NCBI RefSeq assembly: GCF_000374425.1
Contig: NZ_KB894375.1
Coordinates: forward strand, 1-64,000
DNA length: 64,000 nucleotides
Direction of reading: 5' to 3'
From: Acinetobacter tjernbergiae DSM 14971 = CIP 107465
GTDB taxonomy: Bacteria; Pseudomonadota; Gammaproteobacteria; Pseudomonadales; Moraxellaceae
Part shown: positions 37,682 through 47,344 of the stretch, piece by piece
Layout of the letters: each line of letters starts with the position of its first letter
Numbering within the stretch: position 1 is the stretch's first letter
The notes under the pieces: model-generated
Databases searched by the model: none
What the model was told of the DNA's origin: nothing
Seen by the model: only the letters and a program-made list of their open reading frames with translations
Program-made: the position numbers and the translations under genes

Positions 37682-37783
37682 GAAATAGAAAATCCCTATT
37701 TTTGAATAGGGATAAGGTAGCATAAATTAAGGATAAAATTTGAGTGGATAAGGCAATTTAACTTTTGTTGTTTGATAATGATT

Positions 37784-38506
37784 TTAGCTTTGTGCCCAGA
37801 TAAATTCGCAATTTTCGAAGTTTAAATTCTTTAAATCTTCTTTGGATATGAGAACAGTAAAAACACCTTCATCATTAAATCCATTTTCTCCAATTTGTAG
37901 CAAAATGGTTCGATCCGAAAATGTAATGTGTTCAACTTCTTCTTGTCCAGACTGACAATTGGTATAAATACCAAAGATTTTAGATGTGTTACAACCTATA
38001 AAACTGTCCCAAACTTGACCATTTTCATTCATTTCTTCTTGTTCATATTCATCTTCTGGTTCTCGGAAACGTTCATCAAATGTTTCTGTATCAGCGAAAA
38101 TATCCTGAATTAGAACACCTGAGAAAAAATTATCTTCATGCTCTTTTATAACTCTGACTAATTTTTCATTTGGTGTATCTGTGTAAATGACTTTACCTTT
38201 GTCATTCATAATATCTGCAAAGAAAATAAGTTGTCCTGTTTTAGGTAAAAGCCCTGATTTGTCAAATGGGGAAAATTGAGTTAAATCGAGTTGTGCTGCA
38301 AAACATAAGTCTTCTGGATATTCAGATCCATTTGGTAAATCAACAATTGCTCCGCCATATCGGGATTGCCCTAATAAGATATTCATTTCGGTATGGGCGA
38401 CATTATTTTCCCTCATCCAACTTGGACTGCCGAGTGATGCTGGATAATATTGTTGGTTGTCTGCTGTGAATCTTATGATTTCAAATATTTGCTTAGTTTT
38501 GATCAT
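37784..38506 (-). CDS. DUF1963 (YwqG-like) protein
   Basis: A 240-residue soluble protein that reads like the DUF1963/YwqG family: RYGGAIVDLPNG, LCFAAQLDLTQF and KTGQLIFFADI are typical of it, as is the closing LLQIGENG region. Function of the family is unknown; members are often single genes and some stand near polymorphic toxin loci. An acidic insert (EPEDEYEQEEMNENG) lies near residues 155-170. It follows sbcD on the same strand only by position, with its own 5' region, and has no clear partner here. Confidence 0.75.
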   Translation of the reverse strand: MIKTKQIFEIIRFTADNQQYYPASLGSPSWMRENNVAHTEMNILLGQSRYGGAIVDLPNGSEYPEDLCFAAQLDLTQFSPFDKSGLLPKTGQLIFFADIMNDKGKVIYTDTPNEKLVRVIKEHEDNFFSGVLIQDIFADTETFDERFREPEDEYEQEEMNENGQVWDSFIGCNTSKIFGIYTNCQSGQEEVEHITFSDRTILLQIGENGFNDEGVFTVLISKEDLKNLNFENCEFIWAQS

Positions 38507-38782
38507 AAATTTTTCTTAGGATTGAGTTGTAGAGTGAATGAAAATTGAAGTAAGCATAAATCATTGGTAAAGATTTTAGTTGTTCGAAAACACCTGAGTG
38601 TAGAAGATTATTATCTAGTATTAATAAAAATCAATGATTCTAGGATAATAAACCTTTATCGAACTCTCAACCAAGAAGTAGTTTTTATGGTGAGAAAATA
38701 CCTACAAGATGTGCCTTGATCATTCTTAAACGATCAACTAGTTTGGTATCAAAGACATCATTATAAAATGAGGAAATAGAAA

Positions 38783-39565
38783 ATGAGCTTAGGAAAAGTC
38801 AGCCGCGAAATCAAGGATCATATTATGTTGATTGGCTTAGACCGAGTGGCAAAACGAAATGCCTTTGATAGCCATATGATTGCGGATTTGTCTTTAGCTT
38901 TAACTGAATATGAAAATAATCCTGAATTACGCTGTGCTGTCATTTTTGCACATGGTGATCATTTCACGGCGGGTTTAGACCTTGTTGAATTACAACCCAA
39001 AATCCCTCAAGGAATTTTTAGTTTCGAAGAAGGTCAAATTAACCCTTGGGGTGTCGGTGGTCGGCATCGAACTAAACCTGTGGTCGTAGCTGTACAAGGA
39101 ATCTGTTATACCGCTGGGGTAGAGTTAATGTTGAATGCAGATGTCGTTGTCGCTAGCGAAGACACGATTTTTGGTCAGCTTGAAGTGCTACGTGGAATTA
39201 TGCCTTTTGGTGGCGCAACCGTACGTTTTGTGCAGGCTGCAGGTTGGCAAAAAGCCATGCCGTATTTATTGACAGGGAAAACTTTTGATACTCAGAAAGC
39301 CAATGAACTGAATTTGCTTTCTGAGGTTGTTGCTAAGGGCACAGAGCTTAATCGGGCTATCGAGATTGCCCAAGAAATTTGTATTGCTGCGCCACTTGCA
39401 GTGCAAGCATTGTTGGCTTCTGCAACAGATGGCGTGATTTTAGGACAGACGGTTGCTTTTGAAAAAATGGATAATTATCTCAAACCTTTATTTGAATCTG
39501 AAGATGCTCAAGAAGGGGTTAGAGCCATGCTTGAAAGACGTCTGCCACAGTTTAAGGGTAAATAA
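38783..39565 (+). CDS. Crotonase/enoyl-CoA hydratase family protein
   Basis: A 260-residue member of the enoyl-CoA hydratase/isomerase superfamily, acting on an acyl-CoA thioester. The CoA-binding start is DRVAKRNAFDSHM; the first oxyanion region is HGDHFTAGLDL, and the second is GICYTAGVELMLNADVVVASE. In place of the two catalytic Glu of true hydratases, residues at the second site read GQLEVLRGIMPFGGA, so one Glu is kept. The reaction cannot be fixed. The gene stands alone, preceded by GAGGAAATAG. Confidence 0.85.
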   Translation: MSLGKVSREIKDHIMLIGLDRVAKRNAFDSHMIADLSLALTEYENNPELRCAVIFAHGDHFTAGLDLVELQPKIPQGIFSFEEGQINPWGVGGRHRTKPVVVAVQGICYTAGVELMLNADVVVASEDTIFGQLEVLRGIMPFGGATVRFVQAAGWQKAMPYLLTGKTFDTQKANELNLLSEVVAKGTELNRAIEIAQEICIAAPLAVQALLASATDGVILGQTVAFEKMDNYLKPLFESEDAQEGVRAMLERRLPQFKGK

Positions 39566-39630
39566 GTCCAAAATTCTATTTTAATCATCAAGTAAAAATA
39601 CGATAAGTTGATTTAGAGTTTTTAGGGAGG

Positions 39631-40026
39631 CTATACCAATTTTTTAAAATCTAAATCAACTTGTTGGATTTCGTTCGTGCCATGAAACCAAATATAGACT
39701 AGATCTGAAAGCGTATGTTGGTCGTGTACCTGTGGAAGAAAAACTAAATAATCTCCACATCCATTACGGGCGATTGCAATTGCATGTAATGGAAAACCAG
39801 TCCATTGTTTCGCAATTTTTGTTTCATGCAAGATATGATTGCATGTGCGTATTTTTCTTTTTTGATTAGATTGATCGAAAAATGGGAAAATTTGCCAGTC
39901 ATCATCTTGAACAAAAACATCACCACCATTTTCGATCATCATTTTATTTTTAAAAGATGTTGGAAATACAAGGTTGAGTTGTTTCTCAGCCGCTAGAATA
40001 TATTGTTCCTCAATTGGAAACGCCAT
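39631..40026 (-). CDS. SMI1/KNR4 (SUKH) domain protein
   Basis: A 131-residue protein of the SUKH superfamily, many of whose bacterial members are immunity proteins to nuclease or deaminase toxins. The pattern is typical: EEQYILAAEKQLNLVFPTSFKNKMMIENGG at the start, the WQIFPFFD strand, then IAIARNGCGDYLVFLP and IWFHGTNEI. It starts three bases after the end of the zinc-ribbon membrane gene, so both are surely co-transcribed. No toxin gene is visible nearby; it may be an orphan immunity gene or have a housekeeping role. Confidence 0.82.
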   Translation of the reverse strand: MAFPIEEQYILAAEKQLNLVFPTSFKNKMMIENGGDVFVQDDDWQIFPFFDQSNQKRKIRTCNHILHETKIAKQWTGFPLHAIAIARNGCGDYLVFLPQVHDQHTLSDLVYIWFHGTNEIQQVDLDFKKLV

Positions 40027-40029
40027 GAA

Positions 40030-40683
40030 TTATCTTCGCTCAGGCTTATATTGTGATTGTATTTTTTTCAATGCATGAAATAGGTAGTGGTATCTTTCTG
40101 GAGGAAGCCCTAAGCCGAAACTAATTGGTTGATTTGCATCAATTACGATTTGAGCTTGCTGTTTATTGGATGAGTTCGTTGAACGGTTTTCTCTAATTCG
40201 ACTAACGTCATGCCAATTAAAATATTTTGATTTTCCTATTCTGCCAATTCCAGTAAAAACACGTCCACCTTGTTGATTAATGGTGAGCTCGATTTTACCG
40301 AATAGCATCATCAGTGTAAGTGAACCAAAAATGATGGTTCCAATCAGAAAGGGGATACCAAATAAACTTTGTAAAAGGCTAAATTGTTGTTTTGCGATTT
40401 GAGTACCATAAATGCCACCCAATGAGCCACCAGACCAAATCAACATAAAGGGTACTAAAAAGAAGGCAATCGGGCTTCTTAGTGTTGCACCCAATTTGAT
40501 TTCTTGCAGATTGTTTTTATACCAAGTACCACGTGGCGGTTGATTGATATCAAACGCATATGTTGGCGTATCAAAATTCTCTGAAACACGGAAAATATGG
40601 TTACAAGCTTGGCATTTCCCCATATCCGTTTGGATATTTATATTCTCATTTATGACGTCAACTTGGCAGTTTGGACATTTCAT
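40030..40683 (-). CDS. Zinc-ribbon membrane protein of unknown function
   Basis: A 217-residue protein. An N-terminal zinc ribbon (CPNCQVD, then CQACNHIF at residues ~3-30) is followed by two predicted membrane spans (IAFFLVPFMLIWSGG and FGIPFLIGTIIFGSLTLMML) and a C-terminal soluble beta domain with ELTINQQGGRVFTGIGRIG and SISFGLGLP-like segments. I chose ATG 40683 (MKCPNCQVD) because the ribbon starts at once; the frame extends to 40767. It is the first gene of a pair with the SUKH gene. Family not recognised. Confidence 0.65.
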   Translation of the reverse strand: MKCPNCQVDVINENINIQTDMGKCQACNHIFRVSENFDTPTYAFDINQPPRGTWYKNNLQEIKLGATLRSPIAFFLVPFMLIWSGGSLGGIYGTQIAKQQFSLLQSLFGIPFLIGTIIFGSLTLMMLFGKIELTINQQGGRVFTGIGRIGKSKYFNWHDVSRIRENRSTNSSNKQQAQIVIDANQPISFGLGLPPERYHYLFHALKKIQSQYKPERR

Positions 40684-40732
40684 TTTTATAGGGCTTAACT
40701 CGCTTAATTTTATGAATTTTAGTATAGCATTG

Positions 40733-40992
40733 TCATTTTGCATTCTCATCAATTTCATATCGAGCAAAGACGTAATGATCTAAATTCATGAAATAGTCTT
40801 GCCAACAACAGTTATGGATTACACGTTTATTCAGCGTGACAATACCACTTAAAGTTAAAATACTCATTGCAGTTTTATCAAAGTTTTCTATTGCAATATG
40901 ACCCATAAATGCATTTACAGCACCCAGTGGATGGCATGGCAACGAGGTTTGCAATACGCTGTCGTGAACACTTTTGTTTTAATAGGATAATA
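40733..40992 (-). pseudogene. Possible gene remnant without start
   Basis: An open stretch after a TAA at about 40993 encodes VHDSVLQTSLPCHPLGAVNA and onward to YVFARYEIDENAK, ending near 40733. It has a protein-like composition (His, Cys, Trp spread) but no ATG near its beginning and no ribosome site. I read it as the C-terminal part of a lost gene, family not identified. It could be a chance open frame. Confidence 0.3.
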
Positions 40993-41131
40993 TTCAATTG
41001 AAAGATTTCCTATTTTTCTAAAGTCTTAACTGAACATAGATGTGTATTGCATTGTGAACTTGAAAATTGAATTTCAATAGATATGACATGGTTTATATTC
41101 TGATTTTTTATTTTTGAGCATTATAAAAAAT

Positions 41132-41330
41132 AAAAACCGACGATTCGAGTGATGAGAAATCGTCGGTCAAAATCTTTATCAACGGTTTTGGCTGCTAACA
41201 AAACCATAATTAAAGATAGAAAGTCATAATGAAAGGTCACCGAAAAATATTGCGGATGCCGTGCAATCAACATTCGGTTGCTGCGACCTTGTACCCTATA
41301 TAACGCTGCTAGATGTGGATTGGTTGACAT
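41132..41330 (-). other. Attenuator-like leader: short ORF ending in a terminator hairpin
   Basis: On the minus strand an ATG at 41330 opens a short frame whose middle is hydrophobic and leucine-rich (DFLSLIMVLLAAKTV). It runs into a strong hairpin, ACCGACGATT/AATCGTCGGT (41138-41167), followed on that strand by a long T-rich tract. Short ORF plus terminator without an intact gene downstream resembles an amino-acid operon attenuator. The ORF lacks a clear ribosome site, so translation is doubtful; the terminator itself is convincing. Confidence 0.45.
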
Positions 41331-41398
41331 AAAAATGAAAAAAAAGTGAAAAAAATTTATAATTATTTTTTGAAGTGAATTAGATTTGGTTTATTTAT

Positions 41399-41848
41399 AT
41401 GATTTCATTGCGTTTGTACTATCTTTGGTTTTTTATTGTATGCCTAATTTCTAGTCTAGTTGCTGGAGTTATGGCGGCAATTTTACCCAATAGCATTGGT
41501 GGTGTACTTACTGCAATACCTTATTTGATTGCAATGATTTTTGTTTTATTTAAATTTCTAAAGCAACAACGTCGCGCACCGACGAGTTCAGAGAAAAGAA
41601 GATTTAGCCTCGCATTTAGTTTAATTTTTTGGGGCTACAACTTATGTGGTTTACTACTGGGTTTGTTTATTTTTGCACGTAAAGATCCCGAAGTTTGGCA
41701 AAATTTTATCTTATATTTCAAACAACCTGAATTTTTACTGACTGTTTTTGCGATATGGTTGATGATTGCTGCACCGTTATTTTTAATTACGTATTGGTTT
41801 TATGGCGCACAAGCACAACGAATGGCGAACAAGATGTTTAAGATGTGA
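41399..41848 (+). CDS. Small four-helix membrane protein, ABZJ_00895-like
   Basis: A 149-residue inner-membrane protein with four hydrophobic helices (about 7-28, 34-52, 68-90, 112-133) and basic loops. It reads like a family I know from Acinetobacter as ABZJ_00895; no function is known. The start ATG 41399 follows a very AT-rich segment that could hold its promoter, and no strong ribosome site is visible. It stands alone upstream of the epimerase gene. Confidence 0.65.
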   Translation: MISLRLYYLWFFIVCLISSLVAGVMAAILPNSIGGVLTAIPYLIAMIFVLFKFLKQQRRAPTSSEKRRFSLAFSLIFWGYNLCGLLLGLFIFARKDPEVWQNFILYFKQPEFLLTVFAIWLMIAAPLFLITYWFYGAQAQRMANKMFKM

Positions 41849-41920
41849 GTAAAGTTCACTTATAATTCACCTGTATTCTGCTAAAACTTTTAATACAATT
41901 CATTTTTGATAGATCAATCC

Positions 41921-42826
41921 ATGAAAAAAATGACGGTATTGGTGACAGGTGCAAGTGGATTTATTGGTTCTCATCTTTTACCTTTTTTATTGAAAAATAA
42001 TTTTCACGTGATTGCGCTGACACGACAAAAAAATAAAGCTTCTCATCATTCAGATTTGACATGGGTAAATCATTTCGATGCAATTACATCAAATGAGATT
42101 GATTATGTAATTAATCTCGCAGGAGAAAATATTGGTCAAAAACGTTGGACTGATCAAAGAAAGAAACAACTGATTCAAAGCCGAGTTGATATGACTGAAC
42201 AGCTTTATCAATGGTTGCAGCAAAAAAGTATTTTCCCCCAATGTATTATTTCTGGTTCGGCAATTGGTTATTACGGGATTGATCCTCAAGAAAAGTGGAT
42301 GGCGATCTGTGATGAAAATACACAGCCACAAGCAATTTTTATGTCTGAGCTTTGTCAGGCTTGGGAACAAACAGCACTTAAATTCACTCAACAAAATACT
42401 AAGATTATCCGTTTAGCTGTTGTTTTTGGTGATGGTGGAATCTTGCCACAAATGTTATTGCCGATTCGATTGAATATGATTGCTAAAATTGGGTCAGGCA
42501 AACAACCTGTTGTTTGGATTCATATTCAAGATGTTTTAAGAGCAATTATTTTTTTACTTCAATTACAGGCTGACCAAAAAGTTTACAATTTAGTTGCTCC
42601 AGAACAAATCAATCAACAAGGTTTTGCTGATGTTGCTGCACGAGTTTTGAAACGTAAACCTTTTATGACAATGCCTAAATGCGTGTTTGAATTAGCATTA
42701 GGGGAGCAGTCACAATTGATTTTAAATGGCCAATATGTAACGCCTCAGGCATTATGCAGTCATGGTTTTAAATTTCAGTATCCCAATTTAGAGCAAGCCT
42801 TAACTGAAATTTTATTGGGTCACTAA
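41921..42826 (+). CDS. TIGR01777-type NAD(P)-dependent epimerase (YfcH-like)
   Basis: A 301-residue short-chain dehydrogenase-like protein of the TIGR01777 group. The nucleotide-binding loop VTGASGFIGSHL is at the N-terminus, followed by INLAGENIGQKRWTDQRKKQL, SGSAIGYYG and the RLAVVFGDGGILPQMLLP block diagnostic of this group. A C-terminal DUF1731-like segment ends the protein. I chose ATG 41921; an upstream TTG is in frame. Its 3' end overlaps the convergent thiO by 15 bases. Substrate unknown. Confidence 0.88.
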   Translation: MKKMTVLVTGASGFIGSHLLPFLLKNNFHVIALTRQKNKASHHSDLTWVNHFDAITSNEIDYVINLAGENIGQKRWTDQRKKQLIQSRVDMTEQLYQWLQQKSIFPQCIISGSAIGYYGIDPQEKWMAICDENTQPQAIFMSELCQAWEQTALKFTQQNTKIIRLAVVFGDGGILPQMLLPIRLNMIAKIGSGKQPVVWIHIQDVLRAIIFLLQLQADQKVYNLVAPEQINQQGFADVAARVLKRKPFMTMPKCVFELALGEQSQLILNGQYVTPQALCSHGFKFQYPNLEQALTEILLGH

Positions 42827-43933
42827 ATTTTGTTTCTTCAAACGACTTGGTGAATATGCACTTGGGTCAACAATTGGTGCTTGTTTTAAAATGAGTTGGC
42901 GTAACAATTGCGCTGAACTAGCACCCATGCATAGACCATTGCGGAAATGCCCGAAATTTGCCCATAAGTTGGCTATATCAGGCATTTCACCAATATAAGG
43001 AATTCCCTGAGGTGAACTAGGACGTAAACCTGCCCAGCGGCTCACGATGGGGAATTGTTTTAACTCAGGCACCATATCTAAACATGCGCTTAAAATATTT
43101 TGCTGTGTTTGCTCATCCACAGCCGTACTAAAACCACAGTCAGCCATACTCGAACCACAGACAATATGACCATCTTGACGTGGAATGAGATACATCACAC
43201 GGTTCATACACATGGTAGGTAACCAGTTTTCAGGTGTTTTGAACAGCAGCATTTGCCCCTGTATGGGATGCACAGGAATTTTTCGATGTATGTGTTCTTC
43301 CCAATATTGACTCCATGCGCCTGAGGTCAGAACAACATGATCAGCATGAAAAACTTGACCGTTTGGGGTTTGTATCCCGTGTACCATTTTATTTTTAACA
43401 ATCAGTTGATCAATCGGGCAGTGTTCAAAAAAACGAACGAAAGGATGCTGTTTAAGATAGCTGATGAGAGATTGTAATAAACGAGGATTACGTACATTCG
43501 ACAGTTGCGGAAAATGGATGGCTTGTTGAAATTTTTCTGAAATATGCGGATTAATTTGTTCAAGTTGTTTGCGATCTAACAAATCACACTGCTGCATGGC
43601 TTCTTGATATTGATTGGCATAGTTCAGCCCTACATCAAAGTCTTCCTGATCGAAAATCAGCATGCCTGTATTGTGGATTTGAAAATCAATCCCCGTGATA
43701 GGCAGAAGTTTTTCATTCCACATTTGATACAGCGATTTACCGTATTGTGCAAGTTGGTTCACTTCTGGTGCATAACGCCACGGATACATCGGGGAAAGAA
43801 TTCCACCACCTGCCCATGAAGCAGCTTGACCTGCTTGTTGTTGATCAAAAATATCAACAGAGCAGCCTTGTTCAGCAAGTTCTAATGCTGACATCAAGCC
43901 GCTAATACCCGCACCAATTATGGCAATATGCAT
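42812..43933 (-). CDS. thiO: Glycine oxidase ThiO / DadA-type FAD oxidoreductase
   Basis: A 373-residue FAD-dependent amine oxidase. In thiamine synthesis ThiO oxidises glycine to the imine used for the thiazole ring. The dinucleotide-binding IIGAGISGLMSALELAEQG starts the protein, then the ThiO-like QQQAGQAASWAGGGILSPMYPW, and the closing GHFRNGLCMGASSAQLL binds FAD. The WAGGGILSP stretch favours ThiO over DadA. No other thi genes adjoin it, so the assignment rests on sequence pattern. It converges with the epimerase gene. Confidence 0.82.
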   Translation of the reverse strand: MHIAIIGAGISGLMSALELAEQGCSVDIFDQQQAGQAASWAGGGILSPMYPWRYAPEVNQLAQYGKSLYQMWNEKLLPITGIDFQIHNTGMLIFDQEDFDVGLNYANQYQEAMQQCDLLDRKQLEQINPHISEKFQQAIHFPQLSNVRNPRLLQSLISYLKQHPFVRFFEHCPIDQLIVKNKMVHGIQTPNGQVFHADHVVLTSGAWSQYWEEHIHRKIPVHPIQGQMLLFKTPENWLPTMCMNRVMYLIPRQDGHIVCGSSMADCGFSTAVDEQTQQNILSACLDMVPELKQFPIVSRWAGLRPSSPQGIPYIGEMPDIANLWANFGHFRNGLCMGASSAQLLRQLILKQAPIVDPSAYSPSRLKKQNLVTQ

Positions 43934-43984
43934 ACTTTAGCCCAAGTTCAAGAAAATTAATCCTGAAATTTGATACTCGGAGAC

Positions 43985-44146
43985 GTCATCCGCAACCTGC
44001 GTGGTATAAACAAGATAATGTTTTTGCAATAAAATTAAATAAATGCAAGAAATGAACAGGTTTTGCGGATGACAATGGTTTTGCCTACTTTTGTCGAAAC
44101 AAAAGTAGGGCGAGCCTGAGCAAACCAAAGCGACTAAAGCTTTGGT
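43985..44146. repeat. Large foldback element between thiO and hemB
   Basis: Outer arms GTCATCCGCAACCTG (43985-43999) and CAGGTTTTGCGGATGAC (44057-44073) pair over most of their length. Next comes a perfect 11-base hairpin CCTACTTTTGT/ACAAAAGTAGG (44084-44109), then ACCAAAG/CTTTGGT (44124-44146). Together they fill almost the whole 305-base gap. No gene is supported here. It resembles a dispersed palindromic element. Confidence 0.6.
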
Positions 44147-44238
44147 ATAGCGCAAGACGAAGTTGCTTATCCTGAAAATAAGATGAGAACTCAGCAAGAC
44201 TCTGTTGTATATATTATCATATTAAAATCAATTAGATA

Positions 44239-45303
<1,065 letters not shown>

Positions 45304-45423
45304 TCATGCTAGGGAGAACTTAGCGGCTAAGTTCAATTAAATATCCTCGCTATTGTAGCCCCATAATTTTAGATTTGTACAAAATAATGGGATGTTTATC
45401 GTTCCTTTGGATTCAGGCAGCGT

Positions 45424-45921
45424 ATGAATGATGTAAAGAAAAACTGGACAGGCAATATTCAGTTAGGTGCTAAAGCCGATCATGACGTGGTATTAAAGCA
45501 GCTTTGTAAAGCATTTAATTCTTCACCATTTTTTAAGCATTGTGGCATGAGCATGCGCGTTGTTGATGATCAAATTGAAGGTTATATCGAAATGCAGCCT
45601 GAGTTGGTTGGTAATGTTGCCTTCCAAATTTTGCATGGTGGTGTTGCTGCGACCTTACTGGATAGTATTGGTGGTGTGGTTGCAATGGAACAACTGTATC
45701 GCCGTGCAACTCCAGAAGATCTTCCTGACACGATTAAAAAAGTATCGCGTTTAGCAACTGTGGATATGCGTGTTGATTATCTTGCACCTGGTCGTGGGCA
45801 GTTTTTTACGGCACGTGCGGAAACATTACGTTTAGGACGCAAAGGCTGTACCATGCGTATGACCATGCTCAATGATGAAGCTAAACCAATTGCAACAGCA
45901 ATTGCTTCTTACGCATTCTAA
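45424..45921 (+). CDS. Hotdog-fold thioesterase (YigI-like)
   Basis: A 165-residue hotdog-fold protein expected to cleave an acyl-CoA thioester. The family signature is the HGGVAATLLDSIGGVVAM helix with upstream GNVAFQILHGG, and the strands VDMRVDYLAPGRG and ARAETLRLGRKGCTMR. The length and N-terminal part recall Escherichia coli YigI, active on medium- and long-chain acyl-CoA. ATG 45424 is the natural start. A terminator follows, so it is monocistronic. Confidence 0.85.
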   Translation: MNDVKKNWTGNIQLGAKADHDVVLKQLCKAFNSSPFFKHCGMSMRVVDDQIEGYIEMQPELVGNVAFQILHGGVAATLLDSIGGVVAMEQLYRRATPEDLPDTIKKVSRLATVDMRVDYLAPGRGQFFTARAETLRLGRKGCTMRMTMLNDEAKPIATAIASYAF

Positions 45922-45937
45922 GTACAGTATTCGATAT

Positions 45938-45964
45938 GAAAGCGTCTTTTGACGCTTTTTTATT
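45938..45964 (+). terminator. Rho-independent terminator after thioesterase
   Basis: AAAGCGTC/GACGCTTT stem, TTTT loop, then a T tract. Confidence 0.88.
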
Positions 45965-46102
45965 GTTTAAATGAAAGTGAAGTAAAAAATAATTATCAAA
46001 ATATAAGAATTGAACGCATCAGTTATTTTTTTTATTCTCGCCATATGATTTTTTATCGTTAAAATGCGATTTAAATTTTTGTTTGTATTTTGATCTTAGG
46101 TT

Positions 46103-46117
46103 TTAACAATTGGTTAA
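46103..46117 (+). promoter_or_regulatory. Palindrome in emrA promoter region
   Basis: TTAACAATTGGTTAA, a near-perfect palindrome (TTAAC/GTTAA arms), lies about 75 bases before emrA. EmrAB-type pumps are often controlled by MarR-family repressors that bind such AT-rich palindromes. No regulator gene is adjacent, so this is only a candidate. Confidence 0.3.
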
Positions 46118-46189
46118 GTTAAAAAAACTAGACTGATCGGCTGATTAAACCAAAAGTTAAAAATCCCTTTAATTTTTCAGGAATAACAT

Positions 46190-47338
46190 ATGACTGACGC
46201 CCAAGCTAATCAACAAGATATTGCTGCTAATTCGGCATCAGATGATGCAATGAAAGCAAAACGTAAAAAGTTTTTAGGATTTTTCGCACTTATTCTTATC
46301 CTTGCAGCAATTTTGTATGCTATTTGGGCGTTGTTCTTTAACCATGCTGTTAGTACCGATAATGCCTATGTTGGGGCGGAAACGGCACAAATTACTTCAA
46401 TGGTCAGTGGGCAAGTCGCTGAAGTTTTGGTGAAAGATACGCAACAAGTGAAAAAAGGTGATGTGTTAGTACGCCTTGATGAGCGTGATGCCAAAATTCA
46501 ATTGGCACAAGCACAAGCCGAATTGGCAAAAGCGCAGCGTCAATACAAGCAAAGTCAAGCCAATAGTAGCTCATTGAATTCTCAAGTTGTGGTTCGCAAT
46601 GATGAAATTACCAGTGCGCAGGCACAAGTAACTAAAGCACAAGCAGATTTTGATAAAGTTAACTTAGAATTAAAGCGTCGTAATGAACTTGCTGCTTCAG
46701 GGGCAATTTCTAAAGAAGAATTGAGCAAAGCGCAAAGTGCTGTATCGACAGCACAAGCAAGCTTAGATTTAGCCCAAGCGGGTTTGGCGCAAGCAACTTC
46801 AAGCCGTAAAGCCGCAGAAAGTACACTTGCGGCAAATGAAGCATTGATTCAAGGGGCGAATGAAGCATCAACACCTGATGTCTTGGTTGCAAAAGCACAT
46901 GTCGAGCAGGCTATGCTTGATCTAGAACGTACCGTTATTCATGCGCCTGTTGATGGTGTGGTGGCGCGTAAAAGTACTCAAATTGGGCAACGTGTTGCAC
47001 CTGGGACTGTGATGATGTCAGTGGTGCCTGTCGCTGCACTGTATGTCGATGCAAACTACAAAGAAAGTCAACTTGCTAAAGTGAAAGCAGGGCAGAAAGT
47101 AACGTTGCGTTCAGATCTGTATGGTGATGATGTGGTTTATCATGGGACAGTACAGGGCTTCTCTGGCGGGACAGGTGCAGCATTTGCCTTGATTCCAGCA
47201 CAGAACGCGACAGGAAACTGGATTAAAGTAGTACAGCGTTTGCCTGTACGTATTACGCTTGATCCAAAAGAACTTGCAGAACATCCATTGCGTGTAGGGT
47301 TGTCGATGCAAGCGGACATTGATCTCGCATCGAAGTAA
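46190..47338 (+). CDS. emrA: EmrA-type membrane fusion protein of a drug efflux pump
   Basis: A 382-residue HlyD-family adaptor linking an inner-membrane MFS pump to the outer membrane. One N-terminal membrane anchor (about 29-49, GFFALILILAAILYAIWALF) is followed by the lipoyl half VSTDNAYVGAETAQI, a long coiled coil rich in Ala/Gln/Lys (~95-215), then the second lipoyl half VIHAPVDGVVARKSTQIGQRV and a beta-barrel. emrB follows after 6 bases. Substrates (hydrophobic drugs, uncouplers) are known for the family, not for this pump. Confidence 0.92.
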   Translation: MTDAQANQQDIAANSASDDAMKAKRKKFLGFFALILILAAILYAIWALFFNHAVSTDNAYVGAETAQITSMVSGQVAEVLVKDTQQVKKGDVLVRLDERDAKIQLAQAQAELAKAQRQYKQSQANSSSLNSQVVVRNDEITSAQAQVTKAQADFDKVNLELKRRNELAASGAISKEELSKAQSAVSTAQASLDLAQAGLAQATSSRKAAESTLAANEALIQGANEASTPDVLVAKAHVEQAMLDLERTVIHAPVDGVVARKSTQIGQRVAPGTVMMSVVPVAALYVDANYKESQLAKVKAGQKVTLRSDLYGDDVVYHGTVQGFSGGTGAAFALIPAQNATGNWIKVVQRLPVRITLDPKELAEHPLRVGLSMQADIDLASK

Positions 47339-47344
47339 TCAGCC

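Noticed and set aside
43937-44197. 86-codon minus-strand open frame between thiO and hemB
   Set aside because: It is made almost wholly of the foldback element, and its translation has no recognisable pattern.
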